A model generated the notes under the pieces. The model was not told the DNA's origin. It ran no database searches and saw nothing but the letters and a program-made list of their open reading frames with translations. Of a stretch of DNA of 42,985 nucleotides, positions 18,258 to 26,322 are shown piece after piece (positions within the stretch are counted from its first letter, which is position 1; each line of letters starts with the position of its first letter). Position numbers and translations under genes: made by a program. This stretch comes from Seohaeicola zhoushanensis. GTDB lineage: Bacteria > Pseudomonadota > Alphaproteobacteria > Rhodobacterales > Rhodobacteraceae. Where the stretch lies: the NCBI RefSeq assembly GCF_014656415.1, contig NZ_BNCJ01000021.1:1-42985 (forward strand), written 5' to 3'.

Positions 18258-18893
18258 TCAGGCGCGGCGCTTGCGGCGCATCAGGCCGAAGGCGGCCAAG
18301 CCGGCGGCCAGCAGCGGCAGGCTGGCGGGAACCGGAACCGGTTCGGGCTCGAACTCGATATTGCCGTCCTCGCTCGGCAGGTACCACAGGTCGTAGTGCG
18401 AAAAGTCGTTGCTGAGGTTGTATTTCTTCTTGCCCGGGTTCCACTTGTAGATGGCCCAGGTGCCCGAGCTGGCCGAGGCATTGAACAGCGCATAGGCATT
18501 GCCCTGCTTCAGCCCGATCAGCCAGGAGGAGGCGATGCCGAGCGGGTCGGTGAGCGACCAGCTGTCGGTGCCGCCGTTCTTGAGCGCCAGTCCGTCCGTG
18601 AAGTCGATCGCGCGGTCGCCCTTCTCGAAGGCGACGGTGGGTCCGTCACCCTGCTTTTCGTATTTCGCGGCCAGGGTGTAGGTCTGGCCGAACAGCTCTT
18701 CCGTGGTCGGCGAGCCGCTGTAATCGGGCTGGCCGGAACCGCAGGAAACATCGGTGGCGACGTTCGCGACGTCGGAAAAGACGAACTTCCAGTCGCCGAC
18801 AACGCATTCCGCCGTCGCGGCCTGGGCGGTATTCGTGATCGACAGCAGCCCGAAAACGGCGGCGGCCAGGGTGGTTCCAAACTTCGGTCCCAA
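18258..18893 (-). CDS. VPLPA-CTERM-like exported protein
   Basis: The protein carries a C-terminal sorting tail: VPVPASLPLL, a hydrophobic segment, and an arginine-rich end (RRKRR). That is the VPLPA/PEP-CTERM layout recognised by exosortase/archaeosortase-type enzymes. I chose TTG at 18893 because GGAG stands 6 bases upstream and the product begins with a clean signal peptide (MGPKFGTTLAAAVFGLL... ending AQA). An ATG at 18959 would add a basic, non-signal extension. The mature part of about 160 residues is acidic and aromatic, without a recognised domain; it includes SGTWAIYKWNPGKKKYN. Its function is unknown. No exosortase gene is nearby. Confidence 0.78.
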   Translation of the reverse strand: MGPKFGTTLAAAVFGLLSITNTAQAATAECVVGDWKFVFSDVANVATDVSCGSGQPDYSGSPTTEELFGQTYTLAAKYEKQGDGPTVAFEKGDRAIDFTDGLALKNGGTDSWSLTDPLGIASSWLIGLKQGNAYALFNASASSGTWAIYKWNPGKKKYNLSNDFSHYDLWYLPSEDGNIEFEPEPVPVPASLPLLAAGLAAFGLMRRKRRA

Positions 18894-19050
18894 GGTAAAC
18901 TCCAAACTCAAGACGGTTAATCTGCGGTGTTGATGACGCTTTCGCCGGGCGCGGTCCATCGAAATGACGCGCGTGCAGAAATTCGCGCGGAAGTTGTCAG
19001 GAAATGCTGGGGTTTTCTGAATAGGTGTCTTGTGAGGGCCCGGTCTGGGC

Positions 19051-19094
19051 GGAAACAATGCGATTCACGAAGGGGCATTGTTTCCATTCAATGC
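19051..19094. promoter_or_regulatory. nested inverted repeats upstream of the VPLPA-CTERM-like gene
   Basis: GGAAACAATGC (19051-19061) pairs perfectly with GCATTGTTTCC (19075-19085) over 11 bases. GCATTG (19075-19080) can instead pair with CAATGC (19089-19094). The central arm is shared, so only one stem can form at a time in RNA, or three half-sites exist in DNA. It lies 158 bases upstream of the TTG start and just downstream of the large pilus-like gene. Confidence 0.5.
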
Positions 19095-19132
19095 GAGGCG
19101 AGTGAGTCGGGCGCGCAGCGCTGATGTCGGAC

Positions 19133-21877
19133 TCAGCCGCTCGGCACCTTGAGGGTCAGGTTGCGGCCGCCCTTCTGGTAGCGCAACTCGCCGTCGCCGA
19201 TGGCGACGATGCGGCCGCCGTCGACGGTGTCGCCGACCTGCACCTTCTTGTAGCGCCCGCTGGGCAGGCGGATCAGGGCGCGGCGGTTCGACGGCGTGCC
19301 GTAGACGCCGATCAGGTTCATCTGCCGCAGGTTGATCGCGTTGCGCATGGTGGCCTGGCGCGCCACCGAGGCGCTGGTGGGGATGCGCGGGGCGGCGGAG
19401 GCGACGGTATCGGGCTCGCCATCGTCGCCCTGGTCGGCTTGCGGCGAGGGCGTCGGTGTGGGCGTGGCGCGGGCGACCAGGCTGGCGAAGCCGGCAGGGC
19501 GGGCGTCGGGGCGGGGCGAGCTGGAGACGGCGAGGGCCGAGCCGGCGCTGGGCCGCTCGGTCTCCGCGGTTTCCGGCGCGGCCTCGGGTTCGGCAGCGGC
19601 GGGCGCGGGTACCGAGAGCGAGGCGGGACGCGGGCGCGGGCGCACGGCGGCGAGTTCGGCGCGGGTCAGCCCGCCGAGTTCCGAGCGTTCGGCCTTTTCC
19701 GAGATATCGGCGGGGCGCAGCTTGGGCCGCACCTTGGCCAGCCGCGCGAGTTCGGCCGAGTTGACCGGCGGCGGGGTGTCGGCCACGGCGGGGCGGTTCG
19801 GCGGCCGCTTGCTGGGGCGGCCGGCATAGACCATCACCCCGTCGGGGTTCAGCGTGCCTTCGCGGGTCGCCTCCACCAGGCCGGCGGAATCGAGCTGGAA
19901 TTCATGTGTCGCCGCGGCCGGCGAGTTCTGGGTGCCGGGCGGGCGGTCGGTGTCGAGTTCGGCGGGCGAGACCAGCGCAATGGCGTCCTGCGCCAGGTCG
20001 CTGCGGTCGATCGAGGCGATGTAGAGGTCGTCGATGCCGATGATCGAGGGGGTCTCGGGCACCTCGGGCGCAGTGGGCCAGATACCGGTGGCGGCATAGC
20101 GCGCGGCGTCGGTCAGGGGCTCTTCGGGCTGGGCCTCGACCACGGGTTCGTCGATCGGCTCGCCATCAGCAAGGGCCTCGTCCTCGACCGCGACGTCGGG
20201 GTTGCTCAGCATCGCCGTCTCGACCTCGGCGGGGGCCTCGGGCGATGCCTCGGGTTCGACCGGAACGTCCGGCTCGGGGGCGGCGTCGACGGTCTCTTCG
20301 GCTGCCGGATCGGGCTCGGCCGCGCCGCGCAGGGCGTCGAGCACGGCGGCGTCGGTGGCCGAGAGGCCATCGGTCGCGGCGGCCTCGCCGGTGGTGAGCT
20401 GGGTCGCCGGTTCGACATCGCCGGTTTCCACCGGGGCGACGGGCAGGACCGGTTCATCGGACTGCACGGCAGGGGCCGGAACCGTGGCCGGGCGCAGGGC
20501 GATCTCGGTCCGTTCGGGCGTGCCCGAGCGGAACAGCCCGGCGACGCCGTCGTCGAGGAACAGGCTGGCCCAGATCGCGATGACGGTGAGCAGTGCCAGC
20601 AGGCCGCCGGTGACGATCAGGCCGATGCGGCGGCCGTCGGTCGAGATCGTCTCGTTGTTGCGCGCGCCGAAGACGGTCATGCGCGCGGCCTCGTCCTGTG
20701 GCACCTGGCGCTGCGGTATCGGCGCGACGACCGGGCGGGCCGCAGGCGGCACCGGGCCGTTCGCCGTGGCTGGGCCGAGCGCGGGGCGCGGCGCGCTTGC
20801 GGTTTCGCTGCGGGCCGGGCGGGTGCGCCGGGTCAGGAAGGCGGCGAAGCCCTCGGCGGGCGCGGCCTCGTCGGGCACGGCGAGGGCCGGTGCGGCGACG
20901 GTGCCGCGTTTCGGCTTGTCCTCGGGCAGGTCGACAAAGACCGGCTCGGGCAGGTCGTGGTCGTGCTGGTCGTCGGTCTCGGCGAAATCCTCTTCGGGGA
21001 GGTCGTCGTGATCGCTTTCCTCCGCCGCAACCTCCTCGGCCACATCCTCCTCGGCTGGAAGGGTGGGGTCGGCGGTGCCGGCGTCGACCGGCTCGGGGGC
21101 GGGCGCCTCGGCCTCGGCGGGCAGGTCCTCCACCTCGTCAGGCAGCACCGCCTCTTCGGGCTCGGCCGCCAGTTCCGAGGCCAGGGCCGCGGTTGCGCCC
21201 AGCGTGATGCGGGGGGCGGGGGCCTCGCCGTCGGGGGTGACGTCATAAGCCGGGGCCAGGCTATGCGACCGGCGGCTGGCAAAGCTCGGCACCGGGCCTG
21301 ACGGGGCCTTCGCGGGCGCCGGATGTTCGGCGGGAATCACCGCGGGGCCGACCACGACCACGGCAACGCCATCGGGTTCGACCCGTTCCTTCTTGCCCAG
21401 CCCCCGCGCGGCGCCGAAGAAGGGCTCGCCCAGGAAGGGGTTGTCGCCGGGCACCGCCACGAAGCTCACCGGGCTGAAGCCGTGCTCGCTGGCGAAATCC
21501 TCGGCCTCGTCCAGCGTCTCGCGCGCGACGGCGGCGATATGGGTCATCGCGCCGTCGGGCGTGGTGTCGAAGGCCAGTTCGTCGATGGCATAGGGCGTGG
21601 CCCCGTCGAGCGTCGTGCGCACCATCTCGTCGCGCGCCTCGCCGGTAAAGCTGCCGGTCTCGACGCTCAGGTAGCGGACCTGGTCGTTGGGGATGATGAC
21701 CTTGCAGCGCAGCTCGCCCGGGGCGATGCGCAGCGCTTTTTCGCGCAGCGCGGAGAGGTCGCCGGTCAGGTCGGCGGTGTCGAGCGAAACTTCGCCGACC
21801 GTACGCCATCCGCCCGCCGCGCGGTGCAGCAGGGCGATGCCATCGAAGGACAGCGAGAGCGCAAAGGCCGGTTTCAT
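19133..21877 (-). CDS. one-span protein with PilM/GspL-like and PilP/GspC-like ends
   Basis: The 914-residue protein resembles the cytoplasmic actin-like part of PilM/GspL at its start (KPAFALSLSFDGIAL, then CKVIIPNDQVRYLSVETG, to about residue 160). A long linker rich in Ala, Pro, Glu and Asp follows, then one membrane span near 412-432 (GLIVTGGLLALLTVIAIW), a second linker, and a C-terminal PilP/GspC-like domain from about 840 (LIGVYGTP, RALIRLPSGRYKKVQVGD). This would put one end in the cytoplasm and the other in the periplasm. It begins MKPAFALSLSFDG; an ATG 22 codons upstream gives a non-matching extension. No other pilus or secretion gene lies beside it. Related proteins in Rhodobacterales are often mislabelled as translation initiation factor 2. 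Function is unknown. Confidence 0.75.
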   Translation of the reverse strand: MKPAFALSLSFDGIALLHRAAGGWRTVGEVSLDTADLTGDLSALREKALRIAPGELRCKVIIPNDQVRYLSVETGSFTGEARDEMVRTTLDGATPYAIDELAFDTTPDGAMTHIAAVARETLDEAEDFASEHGFSPVSFVAVPGDNPFLGEPFFGAARGLGKKERVEPDGVAVVVVGPAVIPAEHPAPAKAPSGPVPSFASRRSHSLAPAYDVTPDGEAPAPRITLGATAALASELAAEPEEAVLPDEVEDLPAEAEAPAPEPVDAGTADPTLPAEEDVAEEVAAEESDHDDLPEEDFAETDDQHDHDLPEPVFVDLPEDKPKRGTVAAPALAVPDEAAPAEGFAAFLTRRTRPARSETASAPRPALGPATANGPVPPAARPVVAPIPQRQVPQDEAARMTVFGARNNETISTDGRRIGLIVTGGLLALLTVIAIWASLFLDDGVAGLFRSGTPERTEIALRPATVPAPAVQSDEPVLPVAPVETGDVEPATQLTTGEAAATDGLSATDAAVLDALRGAAEPDPAAEETVDAAPEPDVPVEPEASPEAPAEVETAMLSNPDVAVEDEALADGEPIDEPVVEAQPEEPLTDAARYAATGIWPTAPEVPETPSIIGIDDLYIASIDRSDLAQDAIALVSPAELDTDRPPGTQNSPAAATHEFQLDSAGLVEATREGTLNPDGVMVYAGRPSKRPPNRPAVADTPPPVNSAELARLAKVRPKLRPADISEKAERSELGGLTRAELAAVRPRPRPASLSVPAPAAAEPEAAPETAETERPSAGSALAVSSSPRPDARPAGFASLVARATPTPTPSPQADQGDDGEPDTVASAAPRIPTSASVARQATMRNAINLRQMNLIGVYGTPSNRRALIRLPSGRYKKVQVGDTVDGGRIVAIGDGELRYQKGGRNLTLKVPSG

Positions 21878-22065
21878 CAGCGGCGATTCCCAATCAGAGC
21901 CACGGGTCATCCCACAGCGACGCCGGTAGTCCCTCTGCGCCAATTCGGCAAGGCCCGTGGCAGGTCCTTGCCTAAGAACAGAAATTCACCGAAGCCGCCC
22001 TTGCGGGCAACGGTCCGCAGCCCCTACGTATGATAAAATTCGAGAAATATTAAGGGAGAATGGAC

Positions 22066-22758
22066 GTGAACGGCAAGGTATTGTCAGCAGCCGCACTGGC
22101 CTGTGCACTGGCTGCGCCCGCGATGGGCGAAACTGTGCCGCCGCGGCAGATCGTGGTGACCGGCGAAGGCCAGGTCGAGGCGGTTCCGGACATGGCGGTG
22201 ATCTCGCTCGGGGTCACCAACCAGGGCAAGGCGGCGATGGCGGCTATGGGCGAGACCTCGGCCGCCGTGGCGGCCGTGCTCGACCGGCTGACGGCCATGG
22301 GGGTCGAGGCGCGCGACGTGCAGACCCGCAACATCTCGGTCACGCCGATCTGGAGCGATCCGGGCAACCGCGGCGGCACGCCCGAGATCAGCGGCTTTGC
22401 CGCCTCGAACACGGTTACGGTGCGGGTGCGCGATCTCGACCGGCTGGGCGCGATCCTGGACACGGCGATCGGCGACGGGGCCAATGACTTCAGCGGTATC
22501 CGCTTCTCGCTGCAGGACCCAGGCCCGCAGGAAGCCGAGGCCCGCAAGCGCGCGGTGGCCGATGGCATGGCACGGGCGAAGGAACTGGCCGAGGCGGCCG
22601 GCGTGACGCTCGGGCCAGTGCAGCAGATCACCGAGATGGGCGGCGGCGGCCCTCAGCCGATGATGGAGATGGCCATGGCCCGCGGCGGCGGCATGCCGGT
22701 CGCCGCGGGAGAGATCAACGTCTCGGTCTCGGTCTCGATGACCTTCGCCATCGAGTGA
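22066..22758 (+). CDS. SIMPL domain protein, periplasmic
   Basis: The 230-residue protein begins with a signal peptide (MNGKVLSAAALACALAAPAM) and continues with the SIMPL (DUF541) domain: IVVTGEGQVEAVPDMAVISLGV, VQTRNISVTPIW, GFAASNTVTVRVRDLDRLGAILD, and RKRAVADGMARAKELAEAAG. Proteins of this family are periplasmic and associated with oxidative stress tolerance or outer-membrane interactions. AAGGGAG ends one base before the ATG at 22060, too close, but seven before GTG at 22066, so I chose GTG. It converges with metY, 13 bases apart. Confidence 0.88.
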   Translation: MNGKVLSAAALACALAAPAMGETVPPRQIVVTGEGQVEAVPDMAVISLGVTNQGKAAMAAMGETSAAVAAVLDRLTAMGVEARDVQTRNISVTPIWSDPGNRGGTPEISGFAASNTVTVRVRDLDRLGAILDTAIGDGANDFSGIRFSLQDPGPQEAEARKRAVADGMARAKELAEAAGVTLGPVQQITEMGGGGPQPMMEMAMARGGGMPVAAGEINVSVSVSMTFAIE

Positions 22759-22771
22759 GACCGAGGCGGGA

Positions 22772-24064
22772 TCAGGCGGTGGCCTTGTTCAGCGCCTGGT
22801 CCAGATCCGCGATGAGGTCGTTCACGTCCTCGATCCCGATCGACACGCGCACGACGCCGGGGCCCGCCCCGGCGGCTTCCTGCTGCGCGGGCGTCAGCTG
22901 GCGGTGGGTGGTCGAGGCCGAGTGGATGATGAGCGAGCGGGTGTCGCCCAGGTTCGCCACGTGGCTGAAGATCTCGAGCGCGTTCACCAGCTTGACGCAG
23001 GCGTCATAGCCGCCCTTGACCGCGAAGGTGAACAGCGCGCCGGCGCCCTTCGGGCAGACCTTGCGGCCGCGCTCGTAATAGGGCGAGGACTCGAGGCCCG
23101 CATAGGTCACGTATTCGATGCGCGGATCGTTCTCGAGCCAGTTGGCGATCTTCTCGGCGTTCTCGACATGACGCTGCATCCTGAGCGACAGCGTCTCGGT
23201 CCCCATCAGCGTGTAATGCGCCGCCTGCGGGTTCATCGTCATCCCCAGGTCGCGCAGGCCGACGGCGATGCCGTGGAACATATAGGCCAGCGGGCCGAAG
23301 GTCTCGTGGAACTTGAGGCCGTGATAGGCCGGTTCCGGCGCGGAGAGCGAGGGGAACTTGTCCGAGGCCGACCAGTCGAACTTGCCCGAATCCACCACGC
23401 AGCCGCCGGTGACGGTGCCGTTGCCGGTCAGATACTTGGTGGTCGAATGCACCACCAGCGTCGCGCCCAGCTCGATCGGGCGGCAGAGGTAGGGCGTGGC
23501 CGAGGTGTTGTCGACGATCAGCGGCACGCCGGCCTTGTCGGCGATATCGGCCAGCGCGCGGATGTCGCTGATATAGCCGCCGGGGTTGGCGATGCTCTCG
23601 CAGAAGATCGCGCGGGTGTCGGCGTCGATGGCGGCCTCGACGGCACCGAGGTCATCGGTATCGACGAACTTGGCCGACCAACCGAAGCGCTTGATGGTCT
23701 GGCTCATCTGGGTGACGGTGCCGCCGTAAAGACGGGTCGAGACCACCACGTTGCGCCCCGGCGCCATCAGCGGGAACAGCGCCATGATCTGCGCCGCGTG
23801 CCCCGAAGAACAGCAGACCGCGCCGACGCCGCCCTCCAGTGTGGCGATGCGTTCCTGCAGCACGCTGACGGTCGGGTTGGTCAGGCGCGAATAGATGTAA
23901 CCCACTTCCTGCAGGTTGAAGAGCGCGGCGGCGTGATCGGCGTCGCGGAAGACATAGGCCGTGGTCTGGTAGATCGGCGTCTGCCGCGCCCCGGTGGCCG
24001 GATCGGGCCGGGCGCCGGCATGGATCTGCAGCGTGTCGAAGCCATAGGTGGGTCCGTCGGACAT
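22772..24064 (-). CDS. metY: O-acetylhomoserine aminocarboxypropyltransferase
   Basis: This PLP enzyme should join O-acetylhomoserine with sulfide to give homocysteine in methionine synthesis. The 430 residues have the Cys/Met metabolism PLP fold, with the Schiff-base lysine Lys210 (VHSTTKYLTGNG), Asp185 (VDNTSATP) and a long N-terminal GYIYSRLTNPTVSVLQ region. The length and the inserted FDWSASDKFPSLS segment fit MetY better than MetB or MetC. I could not recognise a SAM riboswitch in its leader. Confidence 0.9.
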   Translation of the reverse strand: MSDGPTYGFDTLQIHAGARPDPATGARQTPIYQTTAYVFRDADHAAALFNLQEVGYIYSRLTNPTVSVLQERIATLEGGVGAVCCSSGHAAQIMALFPLMAPGRNVVVSTRLYGGTVTQMSQTIKRFGWSAKFVDTDDLGAVEAAIDADTRAIFCESIANPGGYISDIRALADIADKAGVPLIVDNTSATPYLCRPIELGATLVVHSTTKYLTGNGTVTGGCVVDSGKFDWSASDKFPSLSAPEPAYHGLKFHETFGPLAYMFHGIAVGLRDLGMTMNPQAAHYTLMGTETLSLRMQRHVENAEKIANWLENDPRIEYVTYAGLESSPYYERGRKVCPKGAGALFTFAVKGGYDACVKLVNALEIFSHVANLGDTRSLIIHSASTTHRQLTPAQQEAAGAGPGVVRVSIGIEDVNDLIADLDQALNKATA

Positions 24065-24202
24065 GGTTTCCTCTCCCTCAGTTCGGATGACTCAGGCGAC
24101 AGCGTTAGAGCATTTCGCGCCGGGGTTCACCGCAATTCGCGATTGTCGCAGCAAAATCAGCGGGAGGGAGCAGGGCGGCGGGCTGTCGCCGATCGGCCAC
24201 AG

Positions 24203-24260
24203 CATAGTTTTTGACTATGTTGACTTTTGCTGCGGACCAACATAGACATAACCTATGTTG
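24203..24260. promoter_or_regulatory. repeat-rich operator and promoter of the histone-tailed gene
   Basis: The motif CTATGTTG occurs at 24215-24222, inverted (CAACATAG) at 24238-24245, and again at 24253-24260. A half-site CATAG at 24203 pairs with CTATG. TTGACT at 24220-24225 and TAGACA at 24243-24248, 17 bases apart, form a possible sigma-70 promoter overlapped by the sites. The layout fits autoregulation by the gene at 24277. Confidence 0.55.
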
Positions 24261-24276
24261 AGGTCAGGAGACTGAT

Positions 24277-24954
24277 ATGAACGACGAAATTCAAACGATT
24301 GAAAAGACCGGCAAAAAGGCACGTGCAGGCAAGCGCGCCGCAGCTGGCAAGGGCAAGGCCGCGAAACCGGCGAAGGCCGGCAAGGGCAAGGCCGCAGCCG
24401 AGGCCAAGGCGCCTCCGGCAACGCTCGCCGAAAAGCGCCTCGCCAAGCGCAAGCGCCTGGCCGAAGCCAACACGGTGACCTTCCTGATGGAAACCGACGT
24501 GCGCAAGTTCGTGACCGCCGCCGCCAGGGAGGCCGGCATGGACGTCGCCCCCTTCATGCAGAAGCTGGTCGAAACCTATGTGATCGACAACGCTCCGGCA
24601 GGCGATGCCCTGGCCAAGCGCCTGGCCGCCAAGCGCGCCGTGCTCGACCGCATCGTCGATATCTCGCGCGAGATCGACAAGGCTGGCGGCTTTGACGAGC
24701 ATTTCATCCTCTCGGTGATGAAGCGCGCGGCGACCGACGCCACCTTCCAGGCCAATTACGACGCCGCCGTGGACGCCGATACCGCCGACGAACGCGCCCT
24801 GGCCCGCGCCAAGGCGCCGATCAACCAGCAGATGGGCCGCCTCATCAAGCGCGCCGCCGGCGCCAAGAGCAAGCGCGACGAGAACGGCAAGATCCAGCGC
24901 GCCCAGGTCACGGGCGAGGTGATCTCGACCTACACGCTCCTGGAACGCGCCTGA
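24277..24954 (+). CDS. basic-tailed DNA-binding-type protein, RHH-like
   Basis: The 225-residue protein has a histone H1-like N-terminal tail (about 10-65) rich in Lys, Ala and Gly (KAAKPAKAGKGKAA). A segment at about 65-105 resembles a ribbon-helix-helix unit: NTVTFLMETDVRKFVTAAAR, then EAGMDVAPFMQKLVETYV. A helical part with many basic residues follows. It is likely a nucleoid-associated or autoregulatory DNA-binding protein, but no close family is recognised. AGGAG stands 6 bases before the ATG. Its promoter carries three CTATGTTG sites and it ends at a strong terminator, so it is a single-gene unit. Confidence 0.75.
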   Translation: MNDEIQTIEKTGKKARAGKRAAAGKGKAAKPAKAGKGKAAAEAKAPPATLAEKRLAKRKRLAEANTVTFLMETDVRKFVTAAAREAGMDVAPFMQKLVETYVIDNAPAGDALAKRLAAKRAVLDRIVDISREIDKAGGFDEHFILSVMKRAATDATFQANYDAAVDADTADERALARAKAPINQQMGRLIKRAAGAKSKRDENGKIQRAQVTGEVISTYTLLERA

Positions 24955-24983
24955 TCCCCCTCCAGATCGGGTCTGTTACCGTC

Positions 24984-25013
24984 AAGGCCGCCTCCCTCGG
25001 GGGGCGGCCTTTT
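24984..25013 (+). terminator. terminator after the histone-tailed gene
   Basis: AAGGCCGCC and GGCGGCCTT pair over 9 bases, followed by a T-run (25010-25013). The loop (TCCCTCGGGG) may extend the stem. Confidence 0.85.
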
Positions 25014-25014
25014 C

Positions 25015-25095
25015 TCATGACCTGACCCTGGCGCGCTCGGCCCGCGGCGCGGCGAGCAGGCAGGTCAGCAGGGCGGCGAAGAGCAGGAAGGTCAT
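25015..25095 (-). CDS. candidate 26-residue hydrophobic peptide
   Basis: ATG at 25095 is preceded by AAAGGA at good distance. The product starts MTFLLFAALLTCLLAAPRAE and ends RARVRS: one hydrophobic helix with a basic C-terminal end. It could be a small membrane protein or a vestigial leader. No family is recognised and its stop lies next to the terminator T-run of the opposite gene, so expression is unproven. Confidence 0.3.
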   Translation of the reverse strand: MTFLLFAALLTCLLAAPRAERARVRS

Positions 25096-25179
25096 GCGTC
25101 CGGTCCTTTTGTCGGGCTTGGATGCTTCAATCCTGACATGACGTCCCGCCGCTGTCGGTGATCCAGATCACGCCACGCC

Positions 25180-26184
25180 TCAGCGGATCCAGAACCCCGC
25201 CTCGCGGATCCGGTTGCGGATCGCCTTCTCGTTGCGCGGCAGGTTGGCGCGGTCGAACATCGCCCGCACCTTCTGCCCGCGGCCCTGGTAGACCGTCCGC
25301 TTCATCGCTTCGTGGTTTTTCAGGATCTTCTTCAGCTTGTTGGGCGCCGCGATGGTCTCCAGCAGCGCGACCACCGCATCGCTCTCGCGCGCGTAGAGCA
25401 GCGGAAAGTGGCGGTAATGGCAGGAGACCGCCCCGTCGAGCAGCCCCTCCGGCAGGAGATCGCGGCCGCCGCCCAGGGCATGGATCACCAGCGGCAGCGC
25501 CACCTGGTCGAGCCAGGGGTCGAAGCTCTGCCCGGTCAGGGCGACGGGCGGGTCGTCGCGGATGTCGCGGGCATAGTCGAGGAAGCGCGCCCCGAAGACG
25601 CGGGGGCAGGGGCCATAGAACCAGCCGGCGTTGAAATAGAGATAGCGTCGCCAGTAGTTCTCGGGCTGGCCGGGATCGAGGCTCGCGGCGAAATCCAGCC
25701 CGAACCGGTCGTAGAGCGCCTGCCAGATGCCGCCGATATCGGGCCCGTAGAGCGTCGGCACCGGCCAGGTGCCCTCGACCCGCTCCGAGGCCGAGGGCCG
25801 GGCGAAATCGAAGGGCACCGCGCCCAGGTCGCCGCAGATCAGCGTGTCGCTGTCGAAGAAGACGAAGGGCTCGCCCTCGGGCAGCGCCAGTAGCGCCTCG
25901 ATCTTGTTGCCATGCGGGTAGGAGGCCCCGAAGACGCGGTTCTCGAAGGGTAGGATCTCGGCGCCCAGGCCCGCCAGCGCCGCCAGCACCTCGGGGTTGC
26001 GGATCGCCGGATCGCCGTCCCAGCACGGCCCCGCCTGCGGCACCGCCACGAAGAGCCGCCCGGCGAAATCCGGTGCCGAATGGCGTAGCGAGGCGGCGAA
26101 GAGCAGGCATTCGTATTGCAGCCGCCCGGCCTGGCCGACGATCATCACATTGAAGGCTTGGCGGCCGCCCGGATTGTTTGCCAT
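25180..26184 (-). CDS. glycosyltransferase-like protein
   Basis: The 334-residue protein has a nucleotide-sugar transferase-like layout: an N-terminal beta-alpha part, a DxD metal motif in FFDSDTLICGDL (Asp111-Ser-Asp113), then LYFNAGWFYGP (about 187-197), which resembles the NAG/NSG element in GT8-type enzymes. The C-terminal 70 residues are basic and helical. The likely role is transfer of a sugar to a cell-surface glycan, but donor and acceptor are unknown. The ATG at 26184 follows GGGAG; the frame is open upstream but shows only low-complexity sequence. It is divergent from the proline-rich exported gene. Confidence 0.7.
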   Translation of the reverse strand: MANNPGGRQAFNVMIVGQAGRLQYECLLFAASLRHSAPDFAGRLFVAVPQAGPCWDGDPAIRNPEVLAALAGLGAEILPFENRVFGASYPHGNKIEALLALPEGEPFVFFDSDTLICGDLGAVPFDFARPSASERVEGTWPVPTLYGPDIGGIWQALYDRFGLDFAASLDPGQPENYWRRYLYFNAGWFYGPCPRVFGARFLDYARDIRDDPPVALTGQSFDPWLDQVALPLVIHALGGGRDLLPEGLLDGAVSCHYRHFPLLYARESDAVVALLETIAAPNKLKKILKNHEAMKRTVYQGRGQKVRAMFDRANLPRNEKAIRNRIREAGFWIR

Positions 26185-26322
26185 ACTGCTCCCGGTCGCA
26201 AATTTATGCTGCGACAAGTGTGTTTTGCGGGCAGTATAGGGGCAGGGGTGGCGGCCCAAAACCCTGCAATTGCGCAGGTCCTGAATTCTCCCGGCAAACG
26301 GGATCTGGTGGAGGTGATTTTC

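Noticed and set aside
19124-21301. 725-codon plus-strand frame opposite the PilM/PilP-like gene
   Set aside because: Its composition is Gly/Arg-rich with no domain, while the minus-strand frame has matching ends, a membrane span and a proper start.
24065-24202. Possible SAM riboswitch upstream of metY
   Set aside because: I could not align the leader to the SAM-II, SAM-I or SAM/SAH pseudoknot patterns I know. The stretch has only short palindromes.
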